Source: CAZFYZ01 sp964523735
GTDB taxonomy: Bacteria; Armatimonadota; UBA5829
NCBI GenBank assembly: GCA_964523735.1
Contig: CAZFYZ010000057.1
Coordinates: 1 to 24,103 of the forward strand
Reading direction: 5' to 3'
Length of the DNA: 24,103 nucleotides
A program made the translations under genes and the position numbers. The notes beneath the pieces were generated by a model. That model ran no database searches, was not told the DNA's origin, and worked only from the letters and a program-made list of their open reading frames with translations. Below are positions 6,621 to 14,891 of the stretch, one piece after another. The stretch's first letter is position 1. Each line of letters opens with the position of its first letter.

Positions 6621-9600
6621 TTGATCAGGCACACTTGGCCTTGGACAATGTTGGTATTGAGTGTCGTCGCATCTCTGGTGGGCTCGATCCCGGCCAGATC
6701 GGCTGTGGAAGGTAGTGGCGGGATGATCACTAGCAGAGAGATATCACTCGATGGCAGCGACTGGATGATCGCAGCCGACCCCAACAACGTCGGGAAAACC
6801 GAACAGTGGTGGCAGTCGCCAAGGACGGATGCAAAAGCGACGGAGGTACCTAAGGCCCTTCAAACAATCTTCCCCGGCTACAACGGCGCGGCGTGGTACT
6901 GGCGCGAGATCACGGTGCCTACGAACCCACATGCCGGTGGGCGTTACCTGCTGCGTTTCTGGGATGTGGACTACTATGCCGACGTCTGGGTGAACGGCAA
7001 GCTCGTCGGCTCGCACGAAGGCCTGCAGTGTCCTTTCTCGTTTGACATCACGGATGCGGTGAGAGCGGGGAAGAAGAACCGGATCGCGGTGAGAGTGCTC
7101 TATCCCGGCGGGGCCGCGATTGACGGCTTCACCCATGGCCAGACAGCCCACAGTTGGTCATACGCCCACCCGGGCGGTGGAATACTGGACAGCATTGAAC
7201 TTGTGATTGTGCCTGCGGTTTGGATCGAGGACCTGCGCGTGATTCCCGATCCCAAGACCGGCAAAATCTCTATCGAAGCCAATGTCCGCAATGCAGGAGC
7301 GAAGGTCGTGAGAGGAGGCCTCGAGCTCTTCGTTGCAGCGGCCCAGGATGGGGCCTGTATTGACTCCACAAGTGTTACTCAAGAGCTCAAGCCCGGCGAT
7401 ACGTTGGTCAAGACTCAACTTCGGGTGACGAACCCCAAGCTCTGGAATACCGCCGACCCCTACCTGTACCGAGTTGCTGGGCGCGTGACCATGGGGGGGT
7501 CAGCCTCGATCGATGAGTCATCGACCCGCTGCGGGTTTAGAGACTTCAGGTTCGAGAACGGCTACTTCCGCCTGAACGGGAAGCGGATATTTGTAAGATG
7601 CGCCCACCAGGGACCGGAGGGCGCGGAAGGCGTCATGACAAACGCCGATCGCGCGCTGGTGCTCAAGGAGTTCGCCACAGTCAAGGCGATGGGCTTCAAC
7701 ATGGTGAGGTTCATCGGCCGGGCCCCGCTCAGATGCCAGCTCGAAGTGGCTGATGAGATGGGCCTCATGGTCTACGAAGAAAGCTCCGCCGCGTGGATGT
7801 TCCATGACTCGCCGAAGATGGGTGAGCGCTTCGACCGGCAGGTAGACGGAATGATCCGCCGCGACAGGAACCACCCGAGCGTCGTGATCTGGGGCCTGCT
7901 CAACGAAACCGGCGATGGGCCGGTATTCCAGCATGCCGCGAAGATGCTGCCGCTCGTGAGGTCGCTTGACGACACACGAATGGTCATGCTCGCCAGCGGG
8001 CGGTTCGACGCCATCCCCGGATACACGAACGGCCTTGAGATATGGAAACCGGCGCAGGGAACGATACCGAGCCTGGTCCACAATCCGATGCCTCATGCGA
8101 TCTACGCCGTTCCGCTCTGGCCAACCGATTCCATCACGCTGAACCCAGGCGGTGGCGGTGAATACAGCGTGGCTCGTTGGACCGCCCCCGCTACTGGGGA
8201 ATACGCTGTCTCGGCCGAGTTCAGAGGCACAGGCGCTTTCTCCACGTCTGACGTCCACCTCCTTGCCGGCGGCAAGTCTGTCTACGACGGCTTCATCAAC
8301 AGCCGCGGATGGGGCGACCTGTGCGAATACGAGGGCACCGTGAAGCTGGCTGTAGGTGAGACACTTGATCTCGTCGTTGGCAACGCGGGCAGCCCATCGG
8401 ATGTGTGGACGGACATCACGCAGGTTGAGTGCACGATCAAGTCCTCAGATGGAACGTCCCACGATCTGGCGGAGGACTTCTCCATCGCGAAGAACCCCAG
8501 TGGGCCATGGAGCTACGGCTGGCTCAAGGCTGGTCCGGCTCCTGACTCGGCCACCTTCACCGCGTATGCCAAGCCTGAGACGATGAACTTCGCCAGCCTG
8601 GGCGGCATCAGCAATCCCGGGTCCAAAGAGTGGGAGGACCCGCTGCGGGATTTTCATACCTATCCTCGCGTGCCTCACCGGCAGCTGGAGATCGAGAGGC
8701 TTCGCACCGCCTCGATTGACAACCACCCGCTGTTCCTCTCAGAGTATGGGATCGGCAGCGGCGTCAATTGGCCACGGCATCTTCTTCAAATGGAGTCGCT
8801 CGGGATGGAGTCCAACTGGCTTGCGAACAGGATCAGGGGTGACTACAACGCACTGTTGGGTGAGTGGAAGAGACTAAAGCTCGACGAGGCCTTCCCCAGC
8901 CCCGAGGACTACTTTGACAAGTGCATCGCGAAGATGGGCGGCCAGCGGAAGATGGGCGTCAACGCACTCAGGTCGAACCCGCGGATTGTTGGCTACTCCC
9001 AGACGGGAATGCACGACCCTGCTGCCTATGGTGAGGGTACTATCGACGTCTTCCGGGATGCCAAGCCGAATTCGTTCGACAGCCAGGTGGACGCATTCGC
9101 GCCGCTGAGGTGGTGCCTGTTCGCTGAGCCGGTCAACGCCTACCGGGGGCAGAAGGTGAAGCTGGAGGCGGTAATCTCGAACGAGGACGTGCTGAAGCCC
9201 GGCGATTACCCGGCCAGACTGCAGGTGCTTGGACCCAACGACGAGAGGATCTGGGAGCGCGAGGTGATGGTGACTATCCCGGCCGGCGAACCGCCCTATG
9301 CGATCCCGGTGTTCTCCGATGATGTGCAGATCGACGGCCCGACAGGCAAGTACCGGTTGACCGCGCGGCTGCTCAAGGGCGGCGGTGCTTACGGCGAATC
9401 GGTCGAATTCTATGTCACAGACGCAAGCGATATGCCCGAAGTGAAGACTGAAGTCGTGCTGTGGGGCGAGGATCAGGAACTGGCAGAGCGGCTTGAGGCA
9501 ATGGGAGTGAAGGCCAAGCCCTTCACTACTGGTGATCAGTCGAAGCGAGAGGTCATTCTGGTCTCCGGCTTCCCCGGCGGCAAGGGCGACGCAGCCGCCT

Positions 9601-10124
9601 GGCGAGAGCTGGCGGAGCATATCGCCCGCGGCTCAACGGCGATCTTCTTGAGTCTGGATGTCTTCGCCAAGGACGGAAACCCGATGGGCTGGCTGCCGGC
9701 GGCGAACAAAGGAACGATGGGAGCCGTCAGCGAGTACACCTTTCCACAGCTCTACAACAGAGACGAGTGGGCGAAGCCCCACCCGATCTTCGCCGGCCTC
9801 CCCACGGGCGTGATGGACTACACGTTCTACCGCGAGATCATCCCCGATGTCCGATTCTGGGGACAGGATACGCCGGACGAGGCAGTCGCCGGAGCGTTCA
9901 GGACCTCCATGGGCTATGTCTCAGAGCAGATGTTGTCGGTCTACAAGCTGGGCTCCGGTCGCTACATTCTCAATGCGCTTCGCGTAAGACAGGCTCTGGG
10001 ACAGGACCCGACGGCTGAGCATCTGTTGAGAAATATGCTGAACTACGCCGCTCGCGACGCTGCGAAGCCGGTCGAGCCACTGCCGGGCGACTTCGAGTCA
10101 TTCCTGAAGGTGGTCGGGTACTAG
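6621..10124 (+). CDS. Secreted multidomain glycoside hydrolase, GH2-like
   Basis: TTG 6621 follows AAAGGTGG at 7-base spacing and begins a signal peptide (LIRHTWPWTMLVLSVVASLVGSIPARSA); ATG 6564, 19 codons earlier, overlaps a -10 box. The 1167-residue product has a GH2 jelly-roll (about 35-190, with YYADVWVNGKLVGSHEG), an Ig-like domain (about 195-300) and a TIM barrel from about 305. The acid/base is Glu429 in VVIWGLLNE and the nucleophile is probably Glu708 in FLSEYG. These lie about 279 residues apart, against 76-90 in LacZ or GUS, because a carbohydrate-binding-like beta-sandwich (about 510-620) sits between them. A second Ig-like domain (about 850-940) and a GATase-like domain (about 945-1150) follow. 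It should act outside the cytoplasm on glycans; substrate unknown. A 6-bp hairpin (10223-10242) lies downstream. Confidence 0.85.
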   Translation: MIRHTWPWTMLVLSVVASLVGSIPARSAVEGSGGMITSREISLDGSDWMIAADPNNVGKTEQWWQSPRTDAKATEVPKALQTIFPGYNGAAWYWREITVPTNPHAGGRYLLRFWDVDYYADVWVNGKLVGSHEGLQCPFSFDITDAVRAGKKNRIAVRVLYPGGAAIDGFTHGQTAHSWSYAHPGGGILDSIELVIVPAVWIEDLRVIPDPKTGKISIEANVRNAGAKVVRGGLELFVAAAQDGACIDSTSVTQELKPGDTLVKTQLRVTNPKLWNTADPYLYRVAGRVTMGGSASIDESSTRCGFRDFRFENGYFRLNGKRIFVRCAHQGPEGAEGVMTNADRALVLKEFATVKAMGFNMVRFIGRAPLRCQLEVADEMGLMVYEESSAAWMFHDSPKMGERFDRQVDGMIRRDRNHPSVVIWGLLNETGDGPVFQHAAKMLPLVRSLDDTRMVMLASGRFDAIPGYTNGLEIWKPAQGTIPSLVHNPMPHAIYAVPLWPTDSITLNPGGGGEYSVARWTAPATGEYAVSAEFRGTGAFSTSDVHLLAGGKSVYDGFINSRGWGDLCEYEGTVKLAVGETLDLVVGNAGSPSDVWTDITQVECTIKSSDGTSHDLAEDFSIAKNPSGPWSYGWLKAGPAPDSATFTAYAKPETMNFASLGGISNPGSKEWEDPLRDFHTYPRVPHRQLEIERLRTASIDNHPLFLSEYGIGSGVNWPRHLLQMESLGMESNWLANRIRGDYNALLGEWKRLKLDEAFPSPEDYFDKCIAKMGGQRKMGVNALRSNPRIVGYSQTGMHDPAAYGEGTIDVFRDAKPNSFDSQVDAFAPLRWCLFAEPVNAYRGQKVKLEAVISNEDVLKPGDYPARLQVLGPNDERIWEREVMVTIPAGEPPYAIPVFSDDVQIDGPTGKYRLTARLLKGGGAYGESVEFYVTDASDMPEVKTEVVLWGEDQELAERLEAMGVKAKPFTTGDQSKREVILVSGFPGGKGDAAAWRELAEHIARGSTAIFLSLDVFAKDGNPMGWLPAANKGTMGAVSEYTFPQLYNRDEWAKPHPIFAGLPTGVMDYTFYREIIPDVRFWGQDTPDEAVAGAFRTSMGYVSEQMLSVYKLGSGRYILNALRVRQALGQDPTAEHLLRNMLNYAARDAAKPVEPLPGDFESFLKVVGY

Positions 10125-10228
10125 CGCAGGGATACTACAGGGACAGTCAGATAGGCGGTCGTGCCGATGCTGTCGAGGAAGTTGGTGAAGGCGGAGGGGC
10201 TTTTGCCATAGTTCGACAGACAGGTGCT

Positions 10229-11269
10229 CTACCTATAGCACCGGCACAGCACGTCTGAGGGTATCGGGAAGGACTCATACCGCTTCATCTCCCGCAGTCG
10301 TCTCACGATGGAGAGGAGCAGTTCGCTGGCGCTGCTGTGACTTGGAATGCGCACCTTGCCGCCCTTGCCGGAGAGCTTGAGCGCGCCCCCGGAGTCTCCC
10401 CACGAAGCAGAACGCAGCTCACTCCAACGGATAGAGACACTGCCGTAGCCCGTATCGGCCGAAAGTCCCTCGTCATCTGCGGCAACGCTGTTCGCCGTGG
10501 TTCTCTGCCTGTGAACCAAGTAGTAGAGCCCGCTCCAGGTTATGCCGACCATCACGGTGAACATGATCGCTCCCGTCTGAACAGAACGCAGCCCCAACAC
10601 ACCAATACCGAGACCGACAAGCACCGCCCATCCAACTGCCTTGATTAGCAAGAGAGTCCAGAGCGGTCGCCACTCCTCCGGCTGCGTATTGATCCAACTG
10701 AGGCTAGCCGGTACGGTATCGGGTATGCGCCACCAGAGGTCGTCCAGCTCCGAGGGAACCTGGATATTACCACCCAACTCGAAGTGGCGGAGATGCTGCC
10801 TGATCGAACCCAACAACAGGGCATATTGGCGATGCATGGCAGCCGGCACAGGGATCCAGATACTGTCCCTGCTCGTGACTAGTCGATAGCCCGAGGGTGA
10901 TTGGCTGCCTGGCGATTGCCGTACTCTTACTTCGCGAATGTCGCTCCACAGGATAGATGTGCCCCATAGCAGCTTTCGAGCGATGATACCACGGTGGTCG
11001 GTCTTCCAGTAGTGGGCACGCACGAAGACGGTGTCGATGACGTAGAAGAAGAATACTGCGGCAAAGAGATAGGCCGAGTGGCGACTCAGCGGTTCGCGGT
11101 AATGCCCGTGAAGCAGGAAGTCGGGAATGGCGTGGATCACGTGACTCAGTGAACCTAGAACAACTGCGGCATATCCATAGAAGCGGTTGGAGTAGACACC
11201 CGAATCCAGATGAGACGGGTTATACCGTGCCTCAACACTCTCGAGTTGTAGTAGGTCAGCGCGATCCAC
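10229..11269 (-). CDS. Membrane protein with two PH-like segments
   Basis: The 346-residue product starts at GTG 11269, the only plausible start; its SD is poor. It seems to be built of two similar halves. In each, a pair of hydrophobic helices (about 31-50 and 66-84; about 206-224 and 228-248) is followed by a PH-like beta segment. The first segment has TDHRGIIARKLLWGTSILWSDIREV and the second DEGLSADTGYGSVSIRWSELRS, both with the WSDI/WSEL motif seen in bacterial PH-like and YcxB-like domains. A role at the inner membrane is likely; no enzymatic residues are visible. It is convergent with the GH2 gene and lies 77 bases behind the SDR gene on the same strand. I recognise the fold pattern but not a named family. 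Confidence 0.55.
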   Translation of the reverse strand: MDRADLLQLESVEARYNPSHLDSGVYSNRFYGYAAVVLGSLSHVIHAIPDFLLHGHYREPLSRHSAYLFAAVFFFYVIDTVFVRAHYWKTDHRGIIARKLLWGTSILWSDIREVRVRQSPGSQSPSGYRLVTSRDSIWIPVPAAMHRQYALLLGSIRQHLRHFELGGNIQVPSELDDLWWRIPDTVPASLSWINTQPEEWRPLWTLLLIKAVGWAVLVGLGIGVLGLRSVQTGAIMFTVMVGITWSGLYYLVHRQRTTANSVAADDEGLSADTGYGSVSIRWSELRSASWGDSGGALKLSGKGGKVRIPSHSSASELLLSIVRRLREMKRYESFPIPSDVLCRCYR

Positions 11270-11346
11270 GCTACAACATTCGACGCGGGCCCCGTGGTTC
11301 CTGCTAACTGCGCTGCGGCGCAGCCGCCGAGCCCCTTACGCCGGCA

Positions 11347-12135
11347 CTAGTAAACGAGGTAACCGCCGTCCACGACAAGCATGCTTCCGGTCATGAACGT
11401 CGAGGCGTCGGATGCCAGGTAGACAATCGCCCCTCGCAGCTCATCGGGGTTGCCGTAGCGCTTCATGGGTGTGTGGGTGATGATGCGCTCTTTGATCTCT
11501 GGGTTCTGCGCACTGGTCGAGGTCTGCGGCGTCAGGAAATGACCCGGGGCCAACGTGTTCACTCGGATGTTGTACTGTGCCCACTCGGAAGCCATGCCCT
11601 TCGTCAGATGGGCGATTCCCGCCTTTGCCACGCAGTAGGTGACGTTGTGCCGCGGGAAGATGTTGCTGATCGCGTTAGCATTGATCGAGGCCACGTTGAT
11701 GATGCTGCCGCCCTGGCCGCGATCGATCATCTGCCGCGCCACACGGCTGCCGAAGTAGAACAGGCTCGAGAGGTTGGTGTCGATGATATTGCGCCACAGA
11801 TCGTCTTCGACCGTCTCCAGGGCAATGCCTTCTGACGGTCGAGCGGCATTGTTGACGAGAATATCTATCGGGCCAAGCTGGGCGGAGACGTTTGCGATGA
11901 ACTCATCGATCTGTTCGCTGCGAGTCACGTCCACGCGGCCGAAGTAGGTCCGACGGCCCGTAGCCTCTGTGATCGCCGCGGCAGCCTTTGCTCCCTCTTC
12001 TTCCAAGAGGTCACAGATGGCCACATCAGCGCCAGCCTCGGCAAGCGCCTTAGCGTGCTCAAAGCCCAGCGCCCGCGCGCCGCCTGTGACCACGGCTACC
12101 TTACCGTCCAACCGAAATAGATCAAGAGTCTTCAA
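11347..12135 (-). CDS. SDR-family NAD(P)-dependent oxidoreductase
   Basis: TTG 12135 is preferred because GGAGG lies 7 bases upstream; the in-frame ATG at 12156 places that SD inside the coding region. The 262-residue product is a classical SDR: TGGARALG at 18-25, Asp42 ending the second strand (NAD preference inferred), NNAA at 95-98, and the tetrad Asn121, Ser150, Tyr167, Lys171. The closest general resemblance is to gluconate/sugar-acid dehydrogenases (PGHFLTPQT and VVDGGY near the C-terminus), so oxidation or reduction of a sugar acid is likely. It lies at the 3' end of the UxaE-TalC unit, 148 bases after talC, across a palindromic repeat. A fructuronate reductase-like step is one possibility. 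Confidence 0.87.
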   Translation of the reverse strand: MKTLDLFRLDGKVAVVTGGARALGFEHAKALAEAGADVAICDLLEEEGAKAAAAITEATGRRTYFGRVDVTRSEQIDEFIANVSAQLGPIDILVNNAARPSEGIALETVEDDLWRNIIDTNLSSLFYFGSRVARQMIDRGQGGSIINVASINANAISNIFPRHNVTYCVAKAGIAHLTKGMASEWAQYNIRVNTLAPGHFLTPQTSTSAQNPEIKERIITHTPMKRYGNPDELRGAIVYLASDASTFMTGSMLVVDGGYLVY

Positions 12136-12168
12136 TCGTTCGCCTCCACCCGCCATGCCATCTCTTCT

Positions 12169-12257
12169 GTCATTCCGAGCTTGCCGAGGAATCTGCTTTT
12201 TGGAGCAAGCCTTGAGCGGCCCGCCAAAAGCAGATTCCTCACTACATTCGGAATGAC
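12169..12257. repeat. Intergenic palindromic element
   Basis: Two nested inverted repeats are perfect: outer arms GTCATTCCGA (12169-12178) and TCGGAATGAC (12248-12257), inner arms of 15 bases GAGGAATCTGCTTTT (12186-12200) and AAAAGCAGATTCCTC (12226-12240). The 89-base element fills most of the gap between talC and the SDR gene. Elements with the GTCATTCCGAG...GAGGAATCTG theme are, from memory, dispersed in several bacterial phyla. It could be a REP/MITE-like mobile relic and, when transcribed, an mRNA-stabilising hairpin. Confidence 0.85.
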
Positions 12258-12283
12258 GTGGTTTTGCGCCACCTGCAGTGACC

Positions 12284-12955
12284 TTATGCCTTCGGCCAGA
12301 TCTCTTCGCCGAATGCGTCGCGCCAGTTGCTCATAAAGCCCGCCAAGCGCTTGTCGGTGAACGGGTGCTCGTAGAGGAGCTTCAGGAACTCGAACTTCAG
12401 TGTGCAGTAGTCCGTGCCGGCAGCCGCGAACTCGCCGAATGCCCTGGGCAACCTGCCGCAGGAGAGGATCTTGGTCTTGAACCCGTAGTTGTTGAATATC
12501 TTGCGCACCGGCGCGACGATGTCTACTTCCTGGTCAAGGACCTGATCGAGTGGACCGTTGAATAGCGCGACAATGTCGGCCCCCGCTTTGCCGCACAGGT
12601 AGGCCTGCGCGATCGAAGCAACCATGGTTATCGCAATCTTGATATCCGGCAACTCTTTCTTAAGCTGCATGCAGGCTTGGATCCCTGCAACGCTCATCGG
12701 CAGCTTGACTATGATCCTGTCCGAGAGCTTGTGCAGCCACCTGGCTTGCCCGACAAGCGCGTCCTTGTCATCCGATCCCACGACCTGGCAGAATACTTCT
12801 CCTGGAGATGCGTCGAGCACGGCCTTGATCGTGGCCTGCATATCGGGTCCACCCTTGGCGATCAGCGCCAGGTTGGTGGTGACGCCGTCTATAATCCCCC
12901 ACTCGCGGGCGGTTAGAATCTCTTTTGGGTTCGAGCTGTCAATGAACAACTGCAT
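12284..12955 (-). CDS. TalC/FSA-type transaldolase-like aldolase, divergent
   Basis: ATG 12955 has AAGGAG at 7-base spacing. The 223-residue length matches the small transaldolase / fructose-6-phosphate aldolase group. Retained residues are Asp6 (LFIDSSN), the TTN of GVTTN (Asn28) and the Schiff-base lysine Lys84 in IIVKLPMS. Other positions differ: NPSL is NLAL, and the arginine of the GRxD/NRID motif that helps bind substrate phosphate aligns with Pro135 (FNGPLD). The usual SIR/SFK segment reads SCGRLPR. This suggests a working aldolase core with changed substrate binding, perhaps a non-phosphorylated or otherwise modified ketose. It follows the UxaE-like gene after 15 bases, so the epimerase product may be its substrate (inference). 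Confidence 0.82.
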   Translation of the reverse strand: MQLFIDSSNPKEILTAREWGIIDGVTTNLALIAKGGPDMQATIKAVLDASPGEVFCQVVGSDDKDALVGQARWLHKLSDRIIVKLPMSVAGIQACMQLKKELPDIKIAITMVASIAQAYLCGKAGADIVALFNGPLDQVLDQEVDIVAPVRKIFNNYGFKTKILSCGRLPRAFGEFAAAGTDYCTLKFEFLKLLYEHPFTDKRLAGFMSNWRDAFGEEIWPKA

Positions 12956-12970
12956 GGTATGGCTCCTTGT

Positions 12971-14695
12971 CTAGAATAGCTCATCCGAGAGTTGGCAGAG
13001 CCAGTCGCGGATGCGGTCGTGATGGGCCTTGTAGAAATCATCGGAGAGCTGGTAGAACTCTCCTCGCTGCAGGAACCGGCCCTGAGAGTCCCTGCGGCCA
13101 ACGAATCGGAAGCTGTAGTGATGGAAGAGGGCGTGATGCCTCGACGGCTTCTTGTCCGCCGATGTCTCATAGGCATCCAGGCATTCCTTGGCAAACGGCG
13201 AGCCCGCAGAGGCCTCCTGGCGGACATAATCCAGGGCATCGTCCCACCACCTCTTGAACAAGGCAGGGTGGTAGTCCTGCAGAACCTCCGCAAACAGCAG
13301 CTGCAGCATCGGCGAGACCTTGTAGTGAAGCCTGCCGCCCGTCCCCCGATGGAGAGCTTTGCGTGGGGCCGAGGTCAGATCATCGGACGAATGGAAGTCG
13401 AGCATCACTCCGAACTGCTCGGCGATATCGAAATGCTCGCGCACGCGCTTCTCCAAGCCCTCGAGCCCGTCAGTGAAGCGATAGTCGTGTCCCTTCTCAA
13501 AGCCGAAGTTGGGCGCTACGTGCGTAACGGACAGGCCTCTTCTAGAGATCTCGCTGAGCACGAACAACGTCTCTTCGGCGGATGTGAGGCAATCGAACGC
13601 GGCAACCTCCGGCGGATGCTCATCGATCGAGATCTCGAGGTCGAACGGCCGCCCGTTCTTGAAGCCGCTTATATACCCCGCCAGATCCGCCAGCGCATTC
13701 AGAGCATCCCAGTACTTGCCGGCGAACTTGCTGACCTGAGCGGGAGTAAGCTGACAAACTCGACCGCCGAACTTGCGCTCGCGGCCGTGCCAGGATAGCA
13801 TATCGCGACGCTCGGCAGGATCGGCTATGATCTCGCTCAACTTGGCTTCGGCGGCGCCGTCTTCCCAAGCCAGCGCATCGTAGTGCAGAACGTCCGACAT
13901 ATCAAGCGTGTAGAACGTGTAGTAGCGACAGGCGTCAATCGTCTGCTTGGCCCTGTCGAGCCCGGTTGGTCCACGCTTGACCTGGATATGATCGGCATCC
14001 GCTCCGTAGCGCACCTCGCCTTTGGTCTGCAGAGCCGTCAGGACACCGGAGAGCCAGAGGCCTTCGAATGTGCTGCCTGTGTAGCCGGTCTCGATCGTGC
14101 CGAAGCCGCACGCGTAGTTGGTGGGGGCGGGACGGCACGCAAGGATGTCGTCCAGGAAGTTGAGTTCACGCACGGAGTTCTGGATGGTGTTTGCTGCGAA
14201 GTTTCGCCCCTGCATCGCGGAGAACATCGCCGGCCAGACCGTTGTGGTCATCCGGCAGCCAATCCCCAACCTCGGCGTGTCCTTGAGCGCGCGCGGACCC
14301 TTGTCCGGTCGGAGCGACCGGCAGAAATTGTCAACAACCGACGCATCAGTGGGGAAAGCTGCTGCAGGCTTACCCGACGGCAGGGTGAACTGACCGATAG
14401 GCTCGCCCAGCACTGCTGAGGCTTCCGCTCCGCCAAGCTCGACAAACACCTGCTGCGCGTCCGGAAGTCGACAGAGAGCGATCAATGCCCCGTCAGCTCG
14501 AACGCACGAGTCGCCGTACAACGCCAAAGACCCGGCAGCCGGAAGCTCGCTGCCACGATGCGACTGGCTGAGAGCTGCGTCAAGCTCTGTGCCAGCACTC
14601 TGTACTGATTGCCAGGCGGCCGACCGGTCCCACGTTGCTGTCTCCAGGACGGCGGGATTGTTCGCCGCATCAATCTCCAGATCGCTTATTTTCAT
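12971..14695 (-). CDS. uxaE: Tagaturonate epimerase-like protein (UxaE family)
   Basis: The 574-residue product matches the UxaE family, whose characterised member in Thermotoga interconverts tagaturonate and fructuronate. Conserved-looking motifs are DLEISIDEHPPEV (352-364), VAPNFGFEKGHDYR (393-406), HSSDD (435-439) and HHYSFRFVGRRD (525-536), with His, Asp and Glu residues suitable for a metal site. It is longer than the roughly 480-500 residues I associate with the family, mainly through an extended N-terminal region (about 1-130). ATG 14695 has no clear SD. A near-consensus promoter lies about 145 bases upstream and the leader holds two hairpins. It heads a unit with talC and an SDR. The family is well supported; the actual substrate could be another keto-sugar acid. 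Confidence 0.82.
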   Translation of the reverse strand: MKISDLEIDAANNPAVLETATWDRSAAWQSVQSAGTELDAALSQSHRGSELPAAGSLALYGDSCVRADGALIALCRLPDAQQVFVELGGAEASAVLGEPIGQFTLPSGKPAAAFPTDASVVDNFCRSLRPDKGPRALKDTPRLGIGCRMTTTVWPAMFSAMQGRNFAANTIQNSVRELNFLDDILACRPAPTNYACGFGTIETGYTGSTFEGLWLSGVLTALQTKGEVRYGADADHIQVKRGPTGLDRAKQTIDACRYYTFYTLDMSDVLHYDALAWEDGAAEAKLSEIIADPAERRDMLSWHGRERKFGGRVCQLTPAQVSKFAGKYWDALNALADLAGYISGFKNGRPFDLEISIDEHPPEVAAFDCLTSAEETLFVLSEISRRGLSVTHVAPNFGFEKGHDYRFTDGLEGLEKRVREHFDIAEQFGVMLDFHSSDDLTSAPRKALHRGTGGRLHYKVSPMLQLLFAEVLQDYHPALFKRWWDDALDYVRQEASAGSPFAKECLDAYETSADKKPSRHHALFHHYSFRFVGRRDSQGRFLQRGEFYQLSDDFYKAHHDRIRDWLCQLSDELF

Positions 14696-14718
14696 ACCAT
14701 TGCACCGATTTCTTGCCT

Positions 14719-14771
14719 GTCACGCATACCGGACTGACGGCGTGACTGCTGAATTGCGGACACGAGTCCGC
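14719..14771 (-). other. Leader with two hairpins before the UxaE-like gene
   Basis: In the predicted 5' untranslated region two perfect inverted repeats occur. GCGGAC (14756-14761) and GTCCGC (14766-14771) enclose a 4-base loop; GTCACGC (14719-14725) and GCGTGAC (14740-14746) enclose 14 bases. The leader is about 135 bases if transcription starts near 14831. No known riboswitch class is recognised. The first hairpin resembles those at 1566 and 6575. Confidence 0.45.
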
Positions 14772-14837
14772 TAGCCACTAAAAAGAAACAGGGTCAGCCT
14801 GGTGAGAACCCTCCGAGCCGGCCCAGCCTCCAGCAAT

Positions 14838-14866
14838 TTTATACCACCTCAGCAAAAGCCTGTCAA
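14838..14866 (-). promoter_or_regulatory. Near-consensus promoter for uxaE-talC-SDR
   Basis: On the minus strand a perfect TTGACA (14866-14861) is followed after exactly 17 bases by TATAAA (14843-14838). It lies 26 bases downstream of the MBL gene stop on the same strand and directs transcription towards the UxaE-like gene. This is typical of a housekeeping sigma factor and suggests that the UxaE unit can be expressed independently of the upstream genes. Confidence 0.75.
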
Positions 14867-14891
14867 GAGCGTATCGGCGCGGAGATTCTTC

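Noticed and set aside
7518..8258. 246-codon minus-strand ORF inside the GH2 gene
   Set aside because: Antisense to the catalytic barrel of the GH2 enzyme; His/Arg/Val-rich composition typical of a shadow frame.
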